Shown: positions 1 to 9,662 of the stretch, one piece after another
Layout: every line of letters begins with the position of its first letter
How positions within the stretch are numbered: position 1 is the first letter of the stretch
Assembly: GCA_020849475.1 (NCBI GenBank)
Contig: JADLGE010000079.1
Location: 1-64,000 of the forward strand
Origin: Gammaproteobacteria bacterium
GTDB lineage: Bacteria > Pseudomonadota > Gammaproteobacteria > Ga0077536
Direction of reading: 5' to 3'
Length of the DNA: 64,000 bases
The notes under the pieces: generated by a model
What the model was told of the DNA's origin: nothing
The model's database searches: none
What the model saw: only the letters and a program-made list of their open reading frames with translations
Made by a program: the position numbers and the translations under genes

Positions 1-54
1 CTACAACCCGTCCCGGCGATGTCGCCGGTGCAGGCCGCGCCCACCGCCCTGTCG

Positions 55-72
55 GTGCGATTTCAATCGCAC
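55..72. repeat. short palindromic repeat, GTGCGA family
   Basis: Perfect 8-bp inverted repeat around a two-base TC loop (GTGCGATT-TC-AATCGCAC), in the 94 bases downstream of tsaB. It has the same design as copies at 22381, 24750 and 38414. The inner pair differs from those copies, but base pairing is kept. I see no gene in bases 1-94. Confidence 0.6.
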
Positions 73-94
73 ACTCAAACGGACTGCGCAGACT

Positions 95-760
95 TCAATC
101 CACCGCCCCACGCAGATACAGCGGCAGCGCATGCGCCACGTCGACGCTCTCGCCGCGCCCATGCAGGGCAGCGCCGAGGTGCGCGACGTCGGTGGCATGG
201 GGAAACAGCAGCGGTGCGCGGCACAGGGTGGCGAGATCGGGCGCGAAGCGCGACTCGTAGACCGACCAGCCATTGCCGACCGCAAGCCACTGTGCCGGTG
301 ATGCAATCGTCACCGCGGCGGGCGCCAGCACGCAGTCGCTGATGACCGTGCGTTCGAGGACGCCGTGCTCATCGAAGGCCAGCGCGGTGAAATAGATCTC
401 GTCGCGTCGCGCATCGAGCGCCACCAGCACCTGGCGTGCGCCATGCAGGCGCGCACCGCCGGCCGCCAGTGCCGTCAGGGTCGATACCGGCGCCAGAGGC
501 AGGTCGCAGGCGAGCGCGATGCCTTGTGCGACGGCGGCCGCAATACGAACACCGGTGAAGGCGCCCGGGCCGCGGCCAAAGGCGATGAGATCAAGGGCCT
601 GACGTGCGATGCCGGCTTCGGCCAGCACCCGGTCGACCATGCCGAACAGCAGATCGGTGTGCTGTCGTGGCGCGACTTCATGCACTTCCAGCACGCCAGC
701 GGCGCTGAGCAGCGCGACGGAGCAGGCTTCGGTGGCGGTCTCCAGGGCGAGGATATTCAT
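95..760 (-). CDS. tsaB: tRNA threonylcarbamoyladenosine biosynthesis protein TsaB
   Basis: TsaB is the non-catalytic partner of TsaD in making N6-threonylcarbamoyladenosine at position 37 of ANN-decoding tRNAs, in the cytoplasm. The 221-residue product has the usual family length. It opens with the ASKHA-fold strand (ALETATEACSVALL, residues 5-18) and carries the family loop GRGPGAFTGVRIA at about residues 62-74. It is divergent from lolC, 54 bases away. No rimI is visible in the 94 bases that follow, although that gene is often next to tsaB. The assignment is firm. Confidence 0.93.
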   Translation of the reverse strand: MNILALETATEACSVALLSAAGVLEVHEVAPRQHTDLLFGMVDRVLAEAGIARQALDLIAFGRGPGAFTGVRIAAAVAQGIALACDLPLAPVSTLTALAAGGARLHGARQVLVALDARRDEIYFTALAFDEHGVLERTVISDCVLAPAAVTIASPAQWLAVGNGWSVYESRFAPDLATLCRAPLLFPHATDVAHLGAALHGRGESVDVAHALPLYLRGAVD

Positions 761-800
761 GGCTGTGCAAAAGCGTCGCGGGTGGGGACATGCTTGCGGC

Positions 801-806
801 TATAAT
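801..806 (+). promoter_or_regulatory. candidate -10 box of lolC promoter
   Basis: A perfect TATAAT lies only 8 bases before the lolC ATG at 815. I see no good -35 box at the right distance. If this hexamer is used, transcription would begin at or next to the start codon and the message would be almost leaderless. This rests on the hexamer alone. Confidence 0.4.
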
Positions 807-814
807 CCGCGCCC

Positions 815-2065
815 ATGATCGCGCCGGTAGATTGGTTCATTGGTATTCGCTACATCTATGCACGGCGCGGCAATCATTTCAGCGGCTTCATTTCACTGAC
901 GGCGATCGTCGCCACCGCACTCGGGGTGACGGTGCTGTTGACCATATTGTCGATCATGAATGGTTTCGAGGGCGAGGTGCGCGATCGCATTCTCGGCCTC
1001 GCCGCCCATCTCGAAATCGACGCGCCGCCCGGGCACGGCTGGCAGGCGATGCTGAAAGAGGTCGGGGCGCAGCCCGGCGTGGTGGCCGCCGCGCCCTATG
1101 TGACCCGTGACGTGCTGATTGCTGATCGCGGCGCGGTGCGCGCGGTCGAAGTGCGCGGCATCGACGCCGCGCGCGAAATCGGCGTGACCCAGCTTGAAGC
1201 GCATCTCAAGGCCGGCAGCCTCGCGCAACTCGACCAGACCCCTTTCGGCGTCGTCATTGGCCGCGAACTCGCCGCGTCGCTGGGCGTCGACGTCGGCGCC
1301 CATCTCACGCTCATCACCCCGCAGCCCAGCGTCACGCCCGCCGGCCTGGTGCCGCGCCTCAAACGTTTCGTCATCACCGGCATCTTTGAATTCGGCCTGC
1401 AGGAATATGACGCGAGCCTGGTGCTGATCAATCTCAAGGACGCGCAGCGCCTGTTCCGCAGTCCCGATGCCATCGACGGCGTGCGCGTCAAGCTCAAGGA
1501 CGGCGGCACGGCGACGGCCATGAAGCACAGTCTCGCGGCAACGCTCGGACGCTCGGTCGACGACGGCAGCATTCGCGACTGGACCGACACCCACAGCAAC
1601 CTGTTTCGCGCCCTGCACATCGAAAAGACCGTGATGTTCGTGATCCTGGCACTGGCCATCGGCATCGCCGCGTTCAACGTGGTGTCGATTCTGGTGGTGG
1701 CGGTGACCGACAAGCGTTCCGACATCGCCATGCTCGGCTCGCTGGGGCTCGAGAAGCGCGACATCATGTGGGTGTTCCTGGTGCAGGGTGGCGTGACCGG
1801 CGCCATCGGCGTGGTGCTGGGCGTGGTGTGCGGCGGCCTCCTGGCGGCCAACATCGATGTGATCGTGGCGGCGGTGGAACGCCTGTTCGGCTTCAAGGTG
1901 CTGTCGCCCGACGTCTACTACATCAGTAATATTCCGTCGGAGCTGCGCAGCGGCGATTTCATCCTGACCACCGTGCTGGCGGCGCTGTTGAGCCTCGCCG
2001 CACCGCTGTATCCCGCGTGGCTGGCGGCCACCACCAATCTGAGCGAAGGCCTGCGGCATGACTGA
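815..2065 (+). CDS. lolC: lipoprotein-releasing ABC transporter permease LolC/LolE
   Basis: Inner-membrane permease that extracts lipoproteins and passes them to LolA, powered by LolD. The product has 416 residues, the usual length. Its architecture is that of the FtsX/MacB type: one N-terminal membrane segment (about residues 25-47), a large periplasmic domain, then three segments near residues 270-293, 317-348 and 380-405. The lolD start overlaps its end by 8 bases. Only one permease gene is present, so the complex may be a homodimer unless a second copy lies elsewhere. LolC and LolE cannot be told apart here. Confidence 0.9.
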   Translation: MIAPVDWFIGIRYIYARRGNHFSGFISLTAIVATALGVTVLLTILSIMNGFEGEVRDRILGLAAHLEIDAPPGHGWQAMLKEVGAQPGVVAAAPYVTRDVLIADRGAVRAVEVRGIDAAREIGVTQLEAHLKAGSLAQLDQTPFGVVIGRELAASLGVDVGAHLTLITPQPSVTPAGLVPRLKRFVITGIFEFGLQEYDASLVLINLKDAQRLFRSPDAIDGVRVKLKDGGTATAMKHSLAATLGRSVDDGSIRDWTDTHSNLFRALHIEKTVMFVILALAIGIAAFNVVSILVVAVTDKRSDIAMLGSLGLEKRDIMWVFLVQGGVTGAIGVVLGVVCGGLLAANIDVIVAAVERLFGFKVLSPDVYYISNIPSELRSGDFILTTVLAALLSLAAPLYPAWLAATTNLSEGLRHD

Positions 2066-2747
2066 ATCCGTGATCGATTGCCGTGGCGTCGGGCGCCGTT
2101 TCGACGACGGCGCGAGCGTGGTGGAAGTGCTGCGCGGTGTCGACCTGACGGTCGCGGCGGGTGACACCGTCGCCATCACTGGCGCCTCGGGTTCGGGCAA
2201 GAGCACCTTGTTGCATGTCGTGGGCGGCCTCGATGCGCCGGACAGCGGCAGGGTGTTCCTGTGCGGACACGATCTGGCGCGCGCCAGCGAACGTGAGCGT
2301 GCGCGGCTGCGCAACCAGAATCTTGGATTCGTCTACCAGTTCCACCATCTCTTGCCGGAGTTTTCCGCGCTCGAGAATGTCGCCATGCCGCTGTTGATCG
2401 GCAGGCGTCCGGCCAGCGAGGCCGCGCAGCGGGCGCGCGCCATGCTGGAACGCATCGGGCTCGGGCATCGCGTCGAGCATCGGCCTTCGGAGTTGTCCGG
2501 TGGCGAGCGCCAGCGCGTGGCGATCGCGCGCGCGCTGGTGACCGCGCCGCGCTGCCTGTTGGCCGATGAACCTACCGGTAATCTCGATGGCCGCAATGCC
2601 ACCATGGCCTGCGATCTGCTGCTGGAGTTATGCCGCGCTCAGAATGCCGCGGTGGTGGTGGTGACCCACGATGAGCGCATCGCCGCGCGCATGCAGCGTC
2701 AGCTGCGGCTCGAGGACGGCGCGCTCAGCGTCACGCATCCGGCCTAG
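2058..2747 (+). CDS. lolD: lipoprotein-releasing ABC transporter ATP-binding protein LolD
   Basis: ATPase of the lipoprotein release complex. Walker [10 protein letters not shown] is near residue 41, the ABC signature [15 protein letters not shown] near 145, Walker B CLLADEPT near 164, and an H-loop (VVVVTHDE) follows. The 229-residue length is normal. It is translationally coupled to the permease gene by an 8-base overlap. Its last 17 bases overlap the end of the convergent DUF2062 gene. Confidence 0.94.
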   Translation: MTESVIDCRGVGRRFDDGASVVEVLRGVDLTVAAGDTVAITGASGSGKSTLLHVVGGLDAPDSGRVFLCGHDLARASERERARLRNQNLGFVYQFHHLLPEFSALENVAMPLLIGRRPASEAAQRARAMLERIGLGHRVEHRPSELSGGERQRVAIARALVTAPRCLLADEPTGNLDGRNATMACDLLLELCRAQNAAVVVVTHDERIAARMQRQLRLEDGALSVTHPA

Positions 2748-3276
2748 CGCGTTCGCGTCGCCGTTGGCGACGTTGCTGCAAGCGATGCAGCAGATGCAGC
2801 CGCCACAGGCCGCGCACCGTGGCGTTGCCGAGCGCACCGGCCGCCGCGCCACACAGCAGGCAACCGACCACCAGCGGCAACCACAGTTGCGAGAACATGG
2901 CGCTGACGTTGGCCCAGGTGGCGTCGAAATGCAGTTCGCTGAACTGCACTTCGTGGTGCGTGATGACGCCGCCGACTTTGAGCGCAAAGATGAACATCGG
3001 CGCGACCGTCACCGGATTGGCTATCCACACCGCCGCCACCGTCACCGGCAGATTGACGCGACACACCAGCGCCAGCAGCAGCGCCATCAGCATGTGCATG
3101 GGGATGGGCACGAAGGCCAGGAAGAAACCGATGCCGACGCCGCCCGCCACCGCACGGCGACCAAAGTGCCAGATCTCGGGATCGTGCAAATGTTCACCCA
3201 GCCAACCGCCCATGCGCGAATTCAGAATCGCATCGCGATTGCTGAAATAACGTCGCAGTTTCTGCTTGGGGCTCAT
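2731..3276 (-). CDS. DUF2062 family membrane protein
   Basis: A 181-residue product starting at [11 protein letters not shown]. The open frame extends 28 codons further upstream, but that stretch has no family character. The sequence [20 protein letters not shown] and the following [12 protein letters not shown] are typical of DUF2062, a small inner-membrane family of unknown function. Two hydrophobic hairpins are visible, one in the middle and one near the end ([18 protein letters not shown]). The C-terminus is very arginine-rich. It lies convergent to lolD and divergent from comEC. Confidence 0.8.
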   Translation of the reverse strand: MSPKQKLRRYFSNRDAILNSRMGGWLGEHLHDPEIWHFGRRAVAGGVGIGFFLAFVPIPMHMLMALLLALVCRVNLPVTVAAVWIANPVTVAPMFIFALKVGGVITHHEVQFSELHFDATWANVSAMFSQLWLPLVVGCLLCGAAAGALGNATVRGLWRLHLLHRLQQRRQRRRERARPDA

Positions 3277-3415
3277 GTCGCGGTGCTGGGCTTGGATCGC
3301 TGGGTAACGGGGTGACGCCGCTCGCGCACCGCGCCGACATGTTCGGTGCGGCGCGTGCAAAGGTCAAATCCGCTACACTCCGATACCTCCGTTCCGCACC
3401 TGTCATGGATGACGT

Positions 3416-5701
3416 ATGCGACTTGCCGGCCTGTGCTTCGTCATGGGCGTGCTGTGCGGTCTTCTGACCGCCGCGCGACCGCAGCTCCTGTATTTCTCAT
3501 TGCTGCTCGTGCCGTGCTGTCGCCATTGGCGCGCCCTGGCATGGCCTTGCTTGAGTCTCGCCATCGGTTGCGCGTGGGCGCTGTGGGCGGTAGCGCGCGC
3601 GGAACGCGAGCTGTTGCCAACGGTGCGCGAAGACCAAGCCGTGGTCATCGGCGCGCGCGTGACTGGCTTCCCCATGCCGGCCGACGATGGCGTGGTGCTC
3701 GAGCTCGGTGACGCGCAGGAGCGCGGCGCGCGCGGCGCATTCCTGCCCACGCAAATGCGCGTCAGCTGGCGCGCGGCGCCGTCCGCGCCGCGTCTCGGTG
3801 ACTGGTGCGAACTGCATGTGCGACTGCGCCGTCCCCACGGTCTGGCCAACCCCGGTGGTCGCGATACGGAGCGTGCGGCGCTGGTGCGACACCTGGGCGC
3901 GGTCGGCTATGTCATCGCGCATCCGGGCAATCGCTGCGCGCACATCGCCACGCGCCGCGATTTGTCCGGATTGCGCGCGTGGTTGTCGCGCGCCATCGCT
4001 CGGGCGGTGGTGAACACAGAGGCCGTCGGCGCGCTGAAGGCCCTGGCGGTCGACGATCGCAGCGCACTCAGCGACGCCGACTGGCTAGTCATGCGGCGTA
4101 CCGGCACCGCCCACCTGCTGGCCATCTCGGGCCTGCAGATCACGCTCGCCGCGGGTAGCTGTTTTGCCGTGTGCCGCTGGCTGCTCGGGCTGCTGTGGGC
4201 GTGGCGCCAGGATTACCTGGTGCTGCGCGCCGCGTGGATCGCCAGCGCGCTGTGCGCGTGGGCCTATACCTTGGTGGCCGGCGCCGGCGTGCCCTCGGTG
4301 CGCGCGGCAGTGATGGTGGCATGCGCCGCGCTGGCCGCGCTGCGCGGGCGTCGCGCGGTGAGCTGGGACACCTGGCTCGCGAGTCTCACGGCGCTGGTGC
4401 TGTGGGACCCCCTGTGTCTGCTTGGCGCCGGCCTGTGGCTGTCTTTCGGCGCGGTGGCGGTGCTGGTCATGCTCGCCGGCCATCGCGAGCGCCGCTCGCC
4501 ACTGCGTCTGGCGTGGCGCACGCACCTCGTCATGGCCATCGCCCTCATGCCTTTGACCGCGCTGCTGTTCGGCGAAGTGCCGTGGTGCGCGCCGCTTGCC
4601 AATCTCATCGCCGTGCCATGGAGCAACATCTTCGTCGTGCCGCTGGTGTTGCTCGGCATGCTGTGCGCGGCGTGGGCGCCGATGGCCGCGGCCCTGTTGT
4701 GGGACTGCGCGGCGCGCTTGTGGGCGCCGCTGCAGGCGCTGCTGACGTGGATGGCGCAGGCGCCGCCCTGGACCTTGCATCATGATGTTGGCCTGGTCGG
4801 CGCGCTGCTGTGGAGTGTGGGCCTGGCGCTGCTGGCGTTGCCTCGGGTGCTGCCGGGACGCTGGCTGGGGGCGGTGTTGTTGGGCGTGGCGCTGCTGCCG
4901 CGCGAGCGACCGCTGGCCGATGGTGAGTTTCGCGTGCTGCAGCTCGACGTGGGGCAGGGCCTCGCGGTGCTGGTGCGCACCCGACAGCACGCGCTCTTGT
5001 ACGACACCGGGCCGCGCTGGTTCGACGGCGGCGATGCGGGCGAGAGCGTGGTGGTGCCCGCGCTGCGCGCGCTGGGCGTGGCGCGGCTCGATGATGTGGT
5101 GGTGAGCCATGCCGATCTCGATCACGCGGGCGGTGCTGAGTCGCTCCTGAAGCTGTGGCCGGTGGCGCGCGTGTTCAGCAGTGAAGCTGTCGCAACTCTG
5201 CGCCACACCGTCACCACGCCGTGCATCGCGCCCACGCGTTGGCATTACGACGGCGTCGACTTCGAAGTCCTGCATCCGCACGCGGATGAGCACAACGCGC
5301 CGCGCAACGACAGCTCCTGCGTGCTGCGGGTGAGCGGCCCCCACGGTCGGCTGCTGCTCGCCGGTGACATCGAACTCGGCGCCGAGCACGCGCTGCTCGC
5401 GCGACAGGCACAGGCGCTGGCGGCGGAGATCCTGAGCGTGCCCCATCACGGCAGCAGTTCCTCGTCGAGCGAAGCCTTCGTGCGCGCCGTGCAGCCGCGC
5501 CTGGCCTTGATCGCGGCCGGCCGTCACAACCGCTACCACTTGCCGCAGGCGGAAGTGGTCGCGCGCTATGAAAGCGCCGGCGCGCGGGTCATGAACAGCG
5601 CCGGGCTCGGCGCCATCAGCGTCGAGGTGCTGGCCAACGGCATGCATGTCGAGAGCTATCGCGCCAGCCATTGGGGCTGGTGGCAGCAACGGCCGCCATG
5701 A
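3416..5701 (+). CDS. comEC: DNA internalization competence protein ComEC/Rec2
   Basis: Membrane channel thought to carry single-stranded DNA across the inner membrane during natural transformation. The 761 residues have the family order: N-terminal membrane helices with an OB-like domain, a central competence domain with many helices (about residues 220-480), and a C-terminal metallo-beta-lactamase domain with VVSHADLDHAGG near residue 563 and a later PHHGSSSSSS. The gene looks intact. Competence also needs pilus and comEA/comF genes, none of which lie here. A weak TACACT -10-like box sits at 3374-3379. Confidence 0.9.
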   Translation: MRLAGLCFVMGVLCGLLTAARPQLLYFSLLLVPCCRHWRALAWPCLSLAIGCAWALWAVARAERELLPTVREDQAVVIGARVTGFPMPADDGVVLELGDAQERGARGAFLPTQMRVSWRAAPSAPRLGDWCELHVRLRRPHGLANPGGRDTERAALVRHLGAVGYVIAHPGNRCAHIATRRDLSGLRAWLSRAIARAVVNTEAVGALKALAVDDRSALSDADWLVMRRTGTAHLLAISGLQITLAAGSCFAVCRWLLGLLWAWRQDYLVLRAAWIASALCAWAYTLVAGAGVPSVRAAVMVACAALAALRGRRAVSWDTWLASLTALVLWDPLCLLGAGLWLSFGAVAVLVMLAGHRERRSPLRLAWRTHLVMAIALMPLTALLFGEVPWCAPLANLIAVPWSNIFVVPLVLLGMLCAAWAPMAAALLWDCAARLWAPLQALLTWMAQAPPWTLHHDVGLVGALLWSVGLALLALPRVLPGRWLGAVLLGVALLPRERPLADGEFRVLQLDVGQGLAVLVRTRQHALLYDTGPRWFDGGDAGESVVVPALRALGVARLDDVVVSHADLDHAGGAESLLKLWPVARVFSSEAVATLRHTVTTPCIAPTRWHYDGVDFEVLHPHADEHNAPRNDSSCVLRVSGPHGRLLLAGDIELGAEHALLARQAQALAAEILSVPHHGSSSSSSEAFVRAVQPRLALIAAGRHNRYHLPQAEVVARYESAGARVMNSAGLGAISVEVLANGMHVESYRASHWGWWQQRPP

Positions 5702-5800
5702 GGTGATGCCTGCATCACCACTTTCGAGGGGAGGCGCGGTTTGCTAATGTCTGCCGCTGTCCGGTCGCGGGCCCGACGCTTTTCAGGAGAATCTCAACTC

Positions 5801-6430
5801 GTGTTAGAAATGGTGATTGCCGGCGGCATCGTGATGCTGCCGCTGCTGGCCTGTTCCGTCGTCGCGCTCGCGATCGTCATCGAACGCTTCTGGACTTTGC
5901 AGCGCAAGCGCGTGGTGCCGGACAACCTCGTCGCGCAGGTCTGGCAGTGGGCGCAGGCCGGCACCCTGGATGATCGGCGCGTGCAGGCACTGAAGAGCGG
6001 TTCGCCTTTGGGCCGCGTGCTGGCCGCAGGCCTCGCCCATCGCCACACCGACAGGCAGAGCATGAAAGAGGGCATCGAAGAAGTCGGACGCCACGTGGTG
6101 TTCGAACTCGGTCGCTACGTCAATGTGCTCGGCACCATCGCGTCCATCGGGCCGCTGCTGGGACTGCTCGGCACGGTGATGGGCATGATTCGAATCTTTT
6201 CCGCCGTCACCAAGCAGGGCGTCAGTGATCCTTCGATTCTGGCGGGCGGCATCGCCGAGGCTTTGATCACCACCGCCAGCGGCTTGACCGTCGCCATCCC
6301 CGCCCTGATTTTCTACCGCTACTTCAATCGACGCATCGAAGGTTTCGTGGTCAGCATGGAAAGCGAAGCGCTCAAGCTGGTCGAAGCGCTGCACAGCGAA
6401 CGCGGCACGGGTACGGGCCAGCAGGCATGA
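5801..6430 (+). CDS. exbB: MotA/TolQ/ExbB proton channel family protein
   Basis: Inner-membrane proton channel subunit that energises outer-membrane processes with its ExbD partner. I place the start at the GTG at 5801 because AGGAGA sits about 10 bases upstream and the first residues (VLEMVIAGG) match the family. This gives 209 residues; the open frame begins 20 codons earlier. Membrane segments lie near residues 7-27, 105-130 and 150-175, with the family GPLLGLLGTVMGM in the second. It precedes exbD with a 4-base overlap and lies upstream of lpxK, a common gammaproteobacterial order. Confidence 0.88.
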   Translation: MLEMVIAGGIVMLPLLACSVVALAIVIERFWTLQRKRVVPDNLVAQVWQWAQAGTLDDRRVQALKSGSPLGRVLAAGLAHRHTDRQSMKEGIEEVGRHVVFELGRYVNVLGTIASIGPLLGLLGTVMGMIRIFSAVTKQGVSDPSILAGGIAEALITTASGLTVAIPALIFYRYFNRRIEGFVVSMESEALKLVEALHSERGTGTGQQA

Positions 6431-6846
6431 ATTTCCGCGCGCCGCGCAACGACGAATTCGAGCTCAATGTCACGCCGCTCATCGACGTGGTGCTGGTGCT
6501 GCTGATCTTCTACATGGTCTCGACCACCTTCGTCAGCGAATCGAAAATGGAGCTGACCCTGCCGCAGGCGAGCAAGGAAGTGCCGAGCGAACCGCCGGAC
6601 AAAATCGACATCGCCATCGACCACCAGGGCCATGTGTTCGTCAACAATCAGGCGCTGCTCAACACCCAACTCGACACCATTCGTCGCGCCTTGAATGACG
6701 CGCACAAGAGCGGTGCCGAGCCGGTCGTCATCATCAGTGCCGACGCCGCCGCGAGTTACCAGTCGGTCATCGATGTGATGGACGCCGCGCGCCAGGCCGG
6801 GCTCTACAAGATCACGTTCCCGACGCGCGTGCGCGCCGACCAATGA
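6427..6846 (+). CDS. exbD: biopolymer transport protein ExbD/TolR family
   Basis: Partner of the ExbB-type channel. The 139-residue product has one N-terminal membrane segment preceded by the family motif ELNVTPLIDVVLVLLIFYM, with the conserved Asp expected to carry protons. A periplasmic domain follows. Translation is coupled to the channel gene through an ATGA overlap. The substrate system cannot be told from sequence. The position beside lpxK fits an envelope role. Confidence 0.9.
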   Translation: MNFRAPRNDEFELNVTPLIDVVLVLLIFYMVSTTFVSESKMELTLPQASKEVPSEPPDKIDIAIDHQGHVFVNNQALLNTQLDTIRRALNDAHKSGAEPVVIISADAAASYQSVIDVMDAARQAGLYKITFPTRVRADQ

Positions 6847-6877
6847 GGGTCGTCGACACGGCAGGGAGCGGCACACC

Positions 6878-7888
6878 ATGAATGACTCGCTGCGCAACCT
6901 GGTCGACGACGTCTGGTATGGCCGCCACCCGGCGCGCCTCGCGCTCATGCCCCTGACCTGGATTTATCGCGGTGTGACGGCGCTACGACGCGCGGTTTAC
7001 GACTCGCGCCTGCTGACTGTCTATCGCGCGCCGGTGCCGGTCATCGTGGTCGGCAACATCACGGTCGGTGGCACTGGCAAGACGCCGCTGGTGATCTGGC
7101 TGGCGCGCAAACTCAAGGAGTACGGCTTCAAGCCCGGCATTGTCGCGCGCGGCTACCGCGGCGCGGCGCGCAGCTGGCCGCAACAGGTGCGCGCCGACAG
7201 CGATGCGGTGGTGGTCGGCGATGAAGCGCTGCTGCTGGCGCGGCGCACCGGCCTGCCGGTGGCGGTGGGGCCGCAACGCAGCGCCGACATCGCGGCGCTG
7301 CTCAAACATGCCGACGTCGACATCATCGTGTGCGATGACGGCCTGCAGCATTACGCGCTGGCGCGCGATCTCGAAATCGCGGTGCTGGACGGCGTACGCC
7401 GCTACGGCAACGGTCAGTGTCTGCCCGCCGGCCCGCTGCGCGAGCCGCAGGCGCGGCTGGCCGGGGTCGACCTGGTGGTGACCAATGGCCTGGCCGCGCG
7501 CGGCGAGTTCGCGATGCGCTACCTGGCCAGCCATGTGCATCGTGTCGGCCATGGGCAGGAGCGCGTCGCGCTCGCCGATTTTGCCGACAAGCAAGTGCAC
7601 GCGGTCGCCGCGATCGGCAATCCCGACAGCTTTTTCGCGCTGCTCAAGCGCAACGGTTTTCGCATCACCCAGCATGTGTTTCCCGATCATCATGCCTTCA
7701 CGCGCGAAGACCTCGCCTTCGATGACACGCTGCCCGTTGTCATGACCGAGAAAGACGCGGTCAAATGCGAGCACTTCAACGATGAGCGGCTGTGGTACGT
7801 GCCGATAGAAGTGGAGTTGCCGGACGTTTTCGAGCGGCGCTTCAAGACCCTGTTGCAAGAGGTTTTCGATGGACAAGAAGCTGCTTGA
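6878..7888 (+). CDS. lpxK: tetraacyldisaccharide 4'-kinase LpxK
   Basis: Phosphorylates the tetraacyl disaccharide to make lipid IVA, the sixth step of lipid A synthesis, at the inner membrane. The 336 residues are the usual length. An N-terminal hydrophobic stretch is followed by the P-loop [12 protein letters not shown] near residue 60. [13 protein letters not shown] and the later ITTKxAVK-type patch [11 protein letters not shown] fit the family. The start follows a GGGAG ribosome site. The end overlaps the Trm112-like gene by 20 bases, as in other proteobacteria. Confidence 0.93.
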   Translation: MNDSLRNLVDDVWYGRHPARLALMPLTWIYRGVTALRRAVYDSRLLTVYRAPVPVIVVGNITVGGTGKTPLVIWLARKLKEYGFKPGIVARGYRGAARSWPQQVRADSDAVVVGDEALLLARRTGLPVAVGPQRSADIAALLKHADVDIIVCDDGLQHYALARDLEIAVLDGVRRYGNGQCLPAGPLREPQARLAGVDLVVTNGLAARGEFAMRYLASHVHRVGHGQERVALADFADKQVHAVAAIGNPDSFFALLKRNGFRITQHVFPDHHAFTREDLAFDDTLPVVMTEKDAVKCEHFNDERLWYVPIEVELPDVFERRFKTLLQEVFDGQEAA

Positions 7889-8060
7889 CCTGCTGGTGTG
7901 CCCGGTGACCAAGGGACCACTCATCTATGACCGCGAGCGCGACGAGCTCGTCTCGAAATCAGCGCGCCTGGCCTATCCGATACGCGACGGCATCCCGGTC
8001 ATGCTGGAAGACGAAGCGCGCGAATTGAGCGAAGAGGAAGTGGCGCGCCTGTCGGCATGA
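7869..8060 (+). CDS. ycaR: Trm112 family protein (YcaR)
   Basis: A 63-residue member of the Trm112/YcaR family, often found between lpxK and kdsB. The sequence begins [18 protein letters not shown] and holds one Cys at the place where zinc-binding relatives have a pair, so zinc binding is doubtful. Its bacterial role is unsettled; some members help methyltransferases. It overlaps lpxK upstream and kdsB downstream (ATGA), so all three genes are probably translated from one message. Confidence 0.88.
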   Translation: MDKKLLDLLVCPVTKGPLIYDRERDELVSKSARLAYPIRDGIPVMLEDEARELSEEEVARLSA

Positions 8061-8806
8061 GTTTCAAGGTTTACATTCCCGCGCGCTACGCGGCCACCCG
8101 TCTGCCGGGCAAGCCACTGCTGGAAATTCACGGCAAGCCGCTCATCCAGTATGTCTATGAGCGCGCGCTGGCAAGCGGCGCGGCGGAAGTGGTGATTGCC
8201 ACCGATGACGAACGCATTGCCGCGGTGGCGCGCGGCTTCGGCGCCACCGCCTGCATGACATCCCCCGAGTTGCCGTCCGGCAGCGATCGCATCGCCGCCG
8301 CCGCGCGCCAGCGTGGCGAGGCCGAGGACCAGGTGATCGTCAACCTGCAGGGTGACGAGCCGCGCATGCCAGCGGTCGTCATCGGCCAAGTCGCGGCACT
8401 GGCGGCCGGTGCGGGTTGCGACATCGCGACGGTATGCGAGCCCTTGCAGGCGGCGCAGTTGTTCGACCCCAATGTCGTCAAGGTGGTGCGCGACCACAGC
8501 CAGCGCGCGCTCTATTTCAGTCGCGCGCCGATTCCCTGGAGTCGCGATGAATTCGCCAGCGGTCAGCACACCACCGCGCACCTCGCGCTGTATCGCCGCC
8601 ATGTCGGCATCTATGCCTATCGCGTGGGATTTCTGACGCGCTTCGTGGCGGCGCCGCCGGGTGAACTCGAGCGCATCGAGAGTCTCGAACAATTACGCGC
8701 GTTGGGCTTCGGCGCACGGATCGTCGCGGCGGATGCGCTTGCGCCTTGCGGGGTCGGTGTCGATACGCCGGCCGATCTCGAACGCCTGCGTCAGGACCAC
8801 CACTGA
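8057..8806 (+). CDS. kdsB: 3-deoxy-manno-octulosonate cytidylyltransferase KdsB
   Basis: Activates KDO with CTP to give CMP-KDO for the inner core of lipopolysaccharide, in the cytoplasm. The 249 residues begin with the nucleotide-binding motif [15 protein letters not shown] (residues 7-21). VNLQGDEP near residue 96 supplies the metal-binding Asp. The C-terminal patch [12 protein letters not shown] is typical of the family. It is coupled to ycaR by an ATGA overlap. Together with lpxK it makes this stretch a lipopolysaccharide operon. Confidence 0.94.
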   Translation: MSFKVYIPARYAATRLPGKPLLEIHGKPLIQYVYERALASGAAEVVIATDDERIAAVARGFGATACMTSPELPSGSDRIAAAARQRGEAEDQVIVNLQGDEPRMPAVVIGQVAALAAGAGCDIATVCEPLQAAQLFDPNVVKVVRDHSQRALYFSRAPIPWSRDEFASGQHTTAHLALYRRHVGIYAYRVGFLTRFVAAPPGELERIESLEQLRALGFGARIVAADALAPCGVGVDTPADLERLRQDHH

Positions 8807-8858
8807 GTCACCGACTTGCGCGGCGCGCGGGCGCCGCAGGTCGCAAGGGAGCCTCGCC

Positions 8859-9362
8859 GTGTCGCACATCCTGTTCGTCTGCACCGGCAATATCTGTCGC
8901 TCGCCGCTGGCGGCCGGCATGTTGCTGACGGGCCTCACGGAGGCGGGACACGCTGGTCTGCATACCATCGAGTCGGCCGGCATACACGCGGTGGTCGACG
9001 CACCGCCGACGCCCAGCGCGCTCAAAGTCGCGGCGTCCTATGGCGTCGATATCCGCGGCCATCGCGCGCGCGATTTCGAGCAACGGGATTTTCAGCGCTT
9101 TGACTGGATCTTCGCCCTGGACAGCGGGCACCTGGATTTTCTGCGTCAGATCCGGCCGCGCGACTGCCAAGGAGAGTTGTCCTTGCTGCCGTCGGGCAGC
9201 GGCACGCGCAAACTTGAGATTGCCGATCCTTACGGACGCTCGCACCGCGCGTACGAGCGCTCGGCACGCCTGATAGCGATAGGGGTGGGAGTAATCCTGG
9301 CCGGGATGCTGGAACGCGCTAGCGCGGCGCGTCTGCCGGAACTCAACGGGCGCGGTAGGTGA
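8859..9362 (+). CDS. low molecular weight protein-tyrosine-phosphatase
   Basis: The start is a GTG at 8859, giving 167 residues beginning [18 protein letters not shown]. This is the P-loop of the family (C-x5-R-S) at the very N-terminus. The general-acid Asp lies in IADPYGRS near residue 125. Such enzymes dephosphorylate tyrosines, often on polysaccharide-export kinases, though no kinase gene is visible here. It follows kdsB by 52 bases. Its last 20 bases overlap the convergent infA gene. Confidence 0.88.
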   Translation: MSHILFVCTGNICRSPLAAGMLLTGLTEAGHAGLHTIESAGIHAVVDAPPTPSALKVAASYGVDIRGHRARDFEQRDFQRFDWIFALDSGHLDFLRQIRPRDCQGELSLLPSGSGTRKLEIADPYGRSHRAYERSARLIAIGVGVILAGMLERASAARLPELNGRGR

Positions 9363-9561
9363 TGCGGCCCTTGGACAGATCGTAGGGGGTCAGTTCGACG
9401 GTGACCTGGTCGCCGGTCAGAATGCGGATGTAGTTCTTGCGCATCTTGCCCGAGATGTGGGCGGTGACGAGGTGGCCGTTTTCGAGTTCGACGCGGAACA
9501 TGGTGTTGGGCAGTGTTTCCACCACTTTGCCCTGCATTTCGATGTGATCTTCTTTTGCCAT
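9343..9561 (-). CDS. infA: translation initiation factor IF-1
   Basis: A 72-residue single OB-fold protein starting [19 protein letters not shown], matching bacterial IF-1 along its length, including [19 protein letters not shown]. It binds the ribosomal A site during initiation. I chose the ATG at 9561 because the 21 codons before it are low-complexity and foreign to the family. It lies at the downstream end of a minus-strand run with aat and bpt, as in many gammaproteobacteria. The 100 bases before it have room for its own promoter. Confidence 0.96.
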   Translation of the reverse strand: MAKEDHIEMQGKVVETLPNTMFRVELENGHLVTAHISGKMRKNYIRILTGDQVTVELTPYDLSKGRITYRAR

Positions 9562-9662
9562 ATTGCTCTGTTGGTTGGTCTGCGGATGAGGCGGCGGGCG
9601 CGCGAAGGCGGCATTGTGCCTCAATCACTTGGGACGGCCAAGCCCGGATAGGGTAGGCGCAT

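Noticed and set aside
4085..5689. Long antisense open frame opposite comEC
   Set aside because: The composition is His/Gln/Arg-rich, typical of a shadow of a GC-rich gene, and the plus strand has clear ComEC domains.
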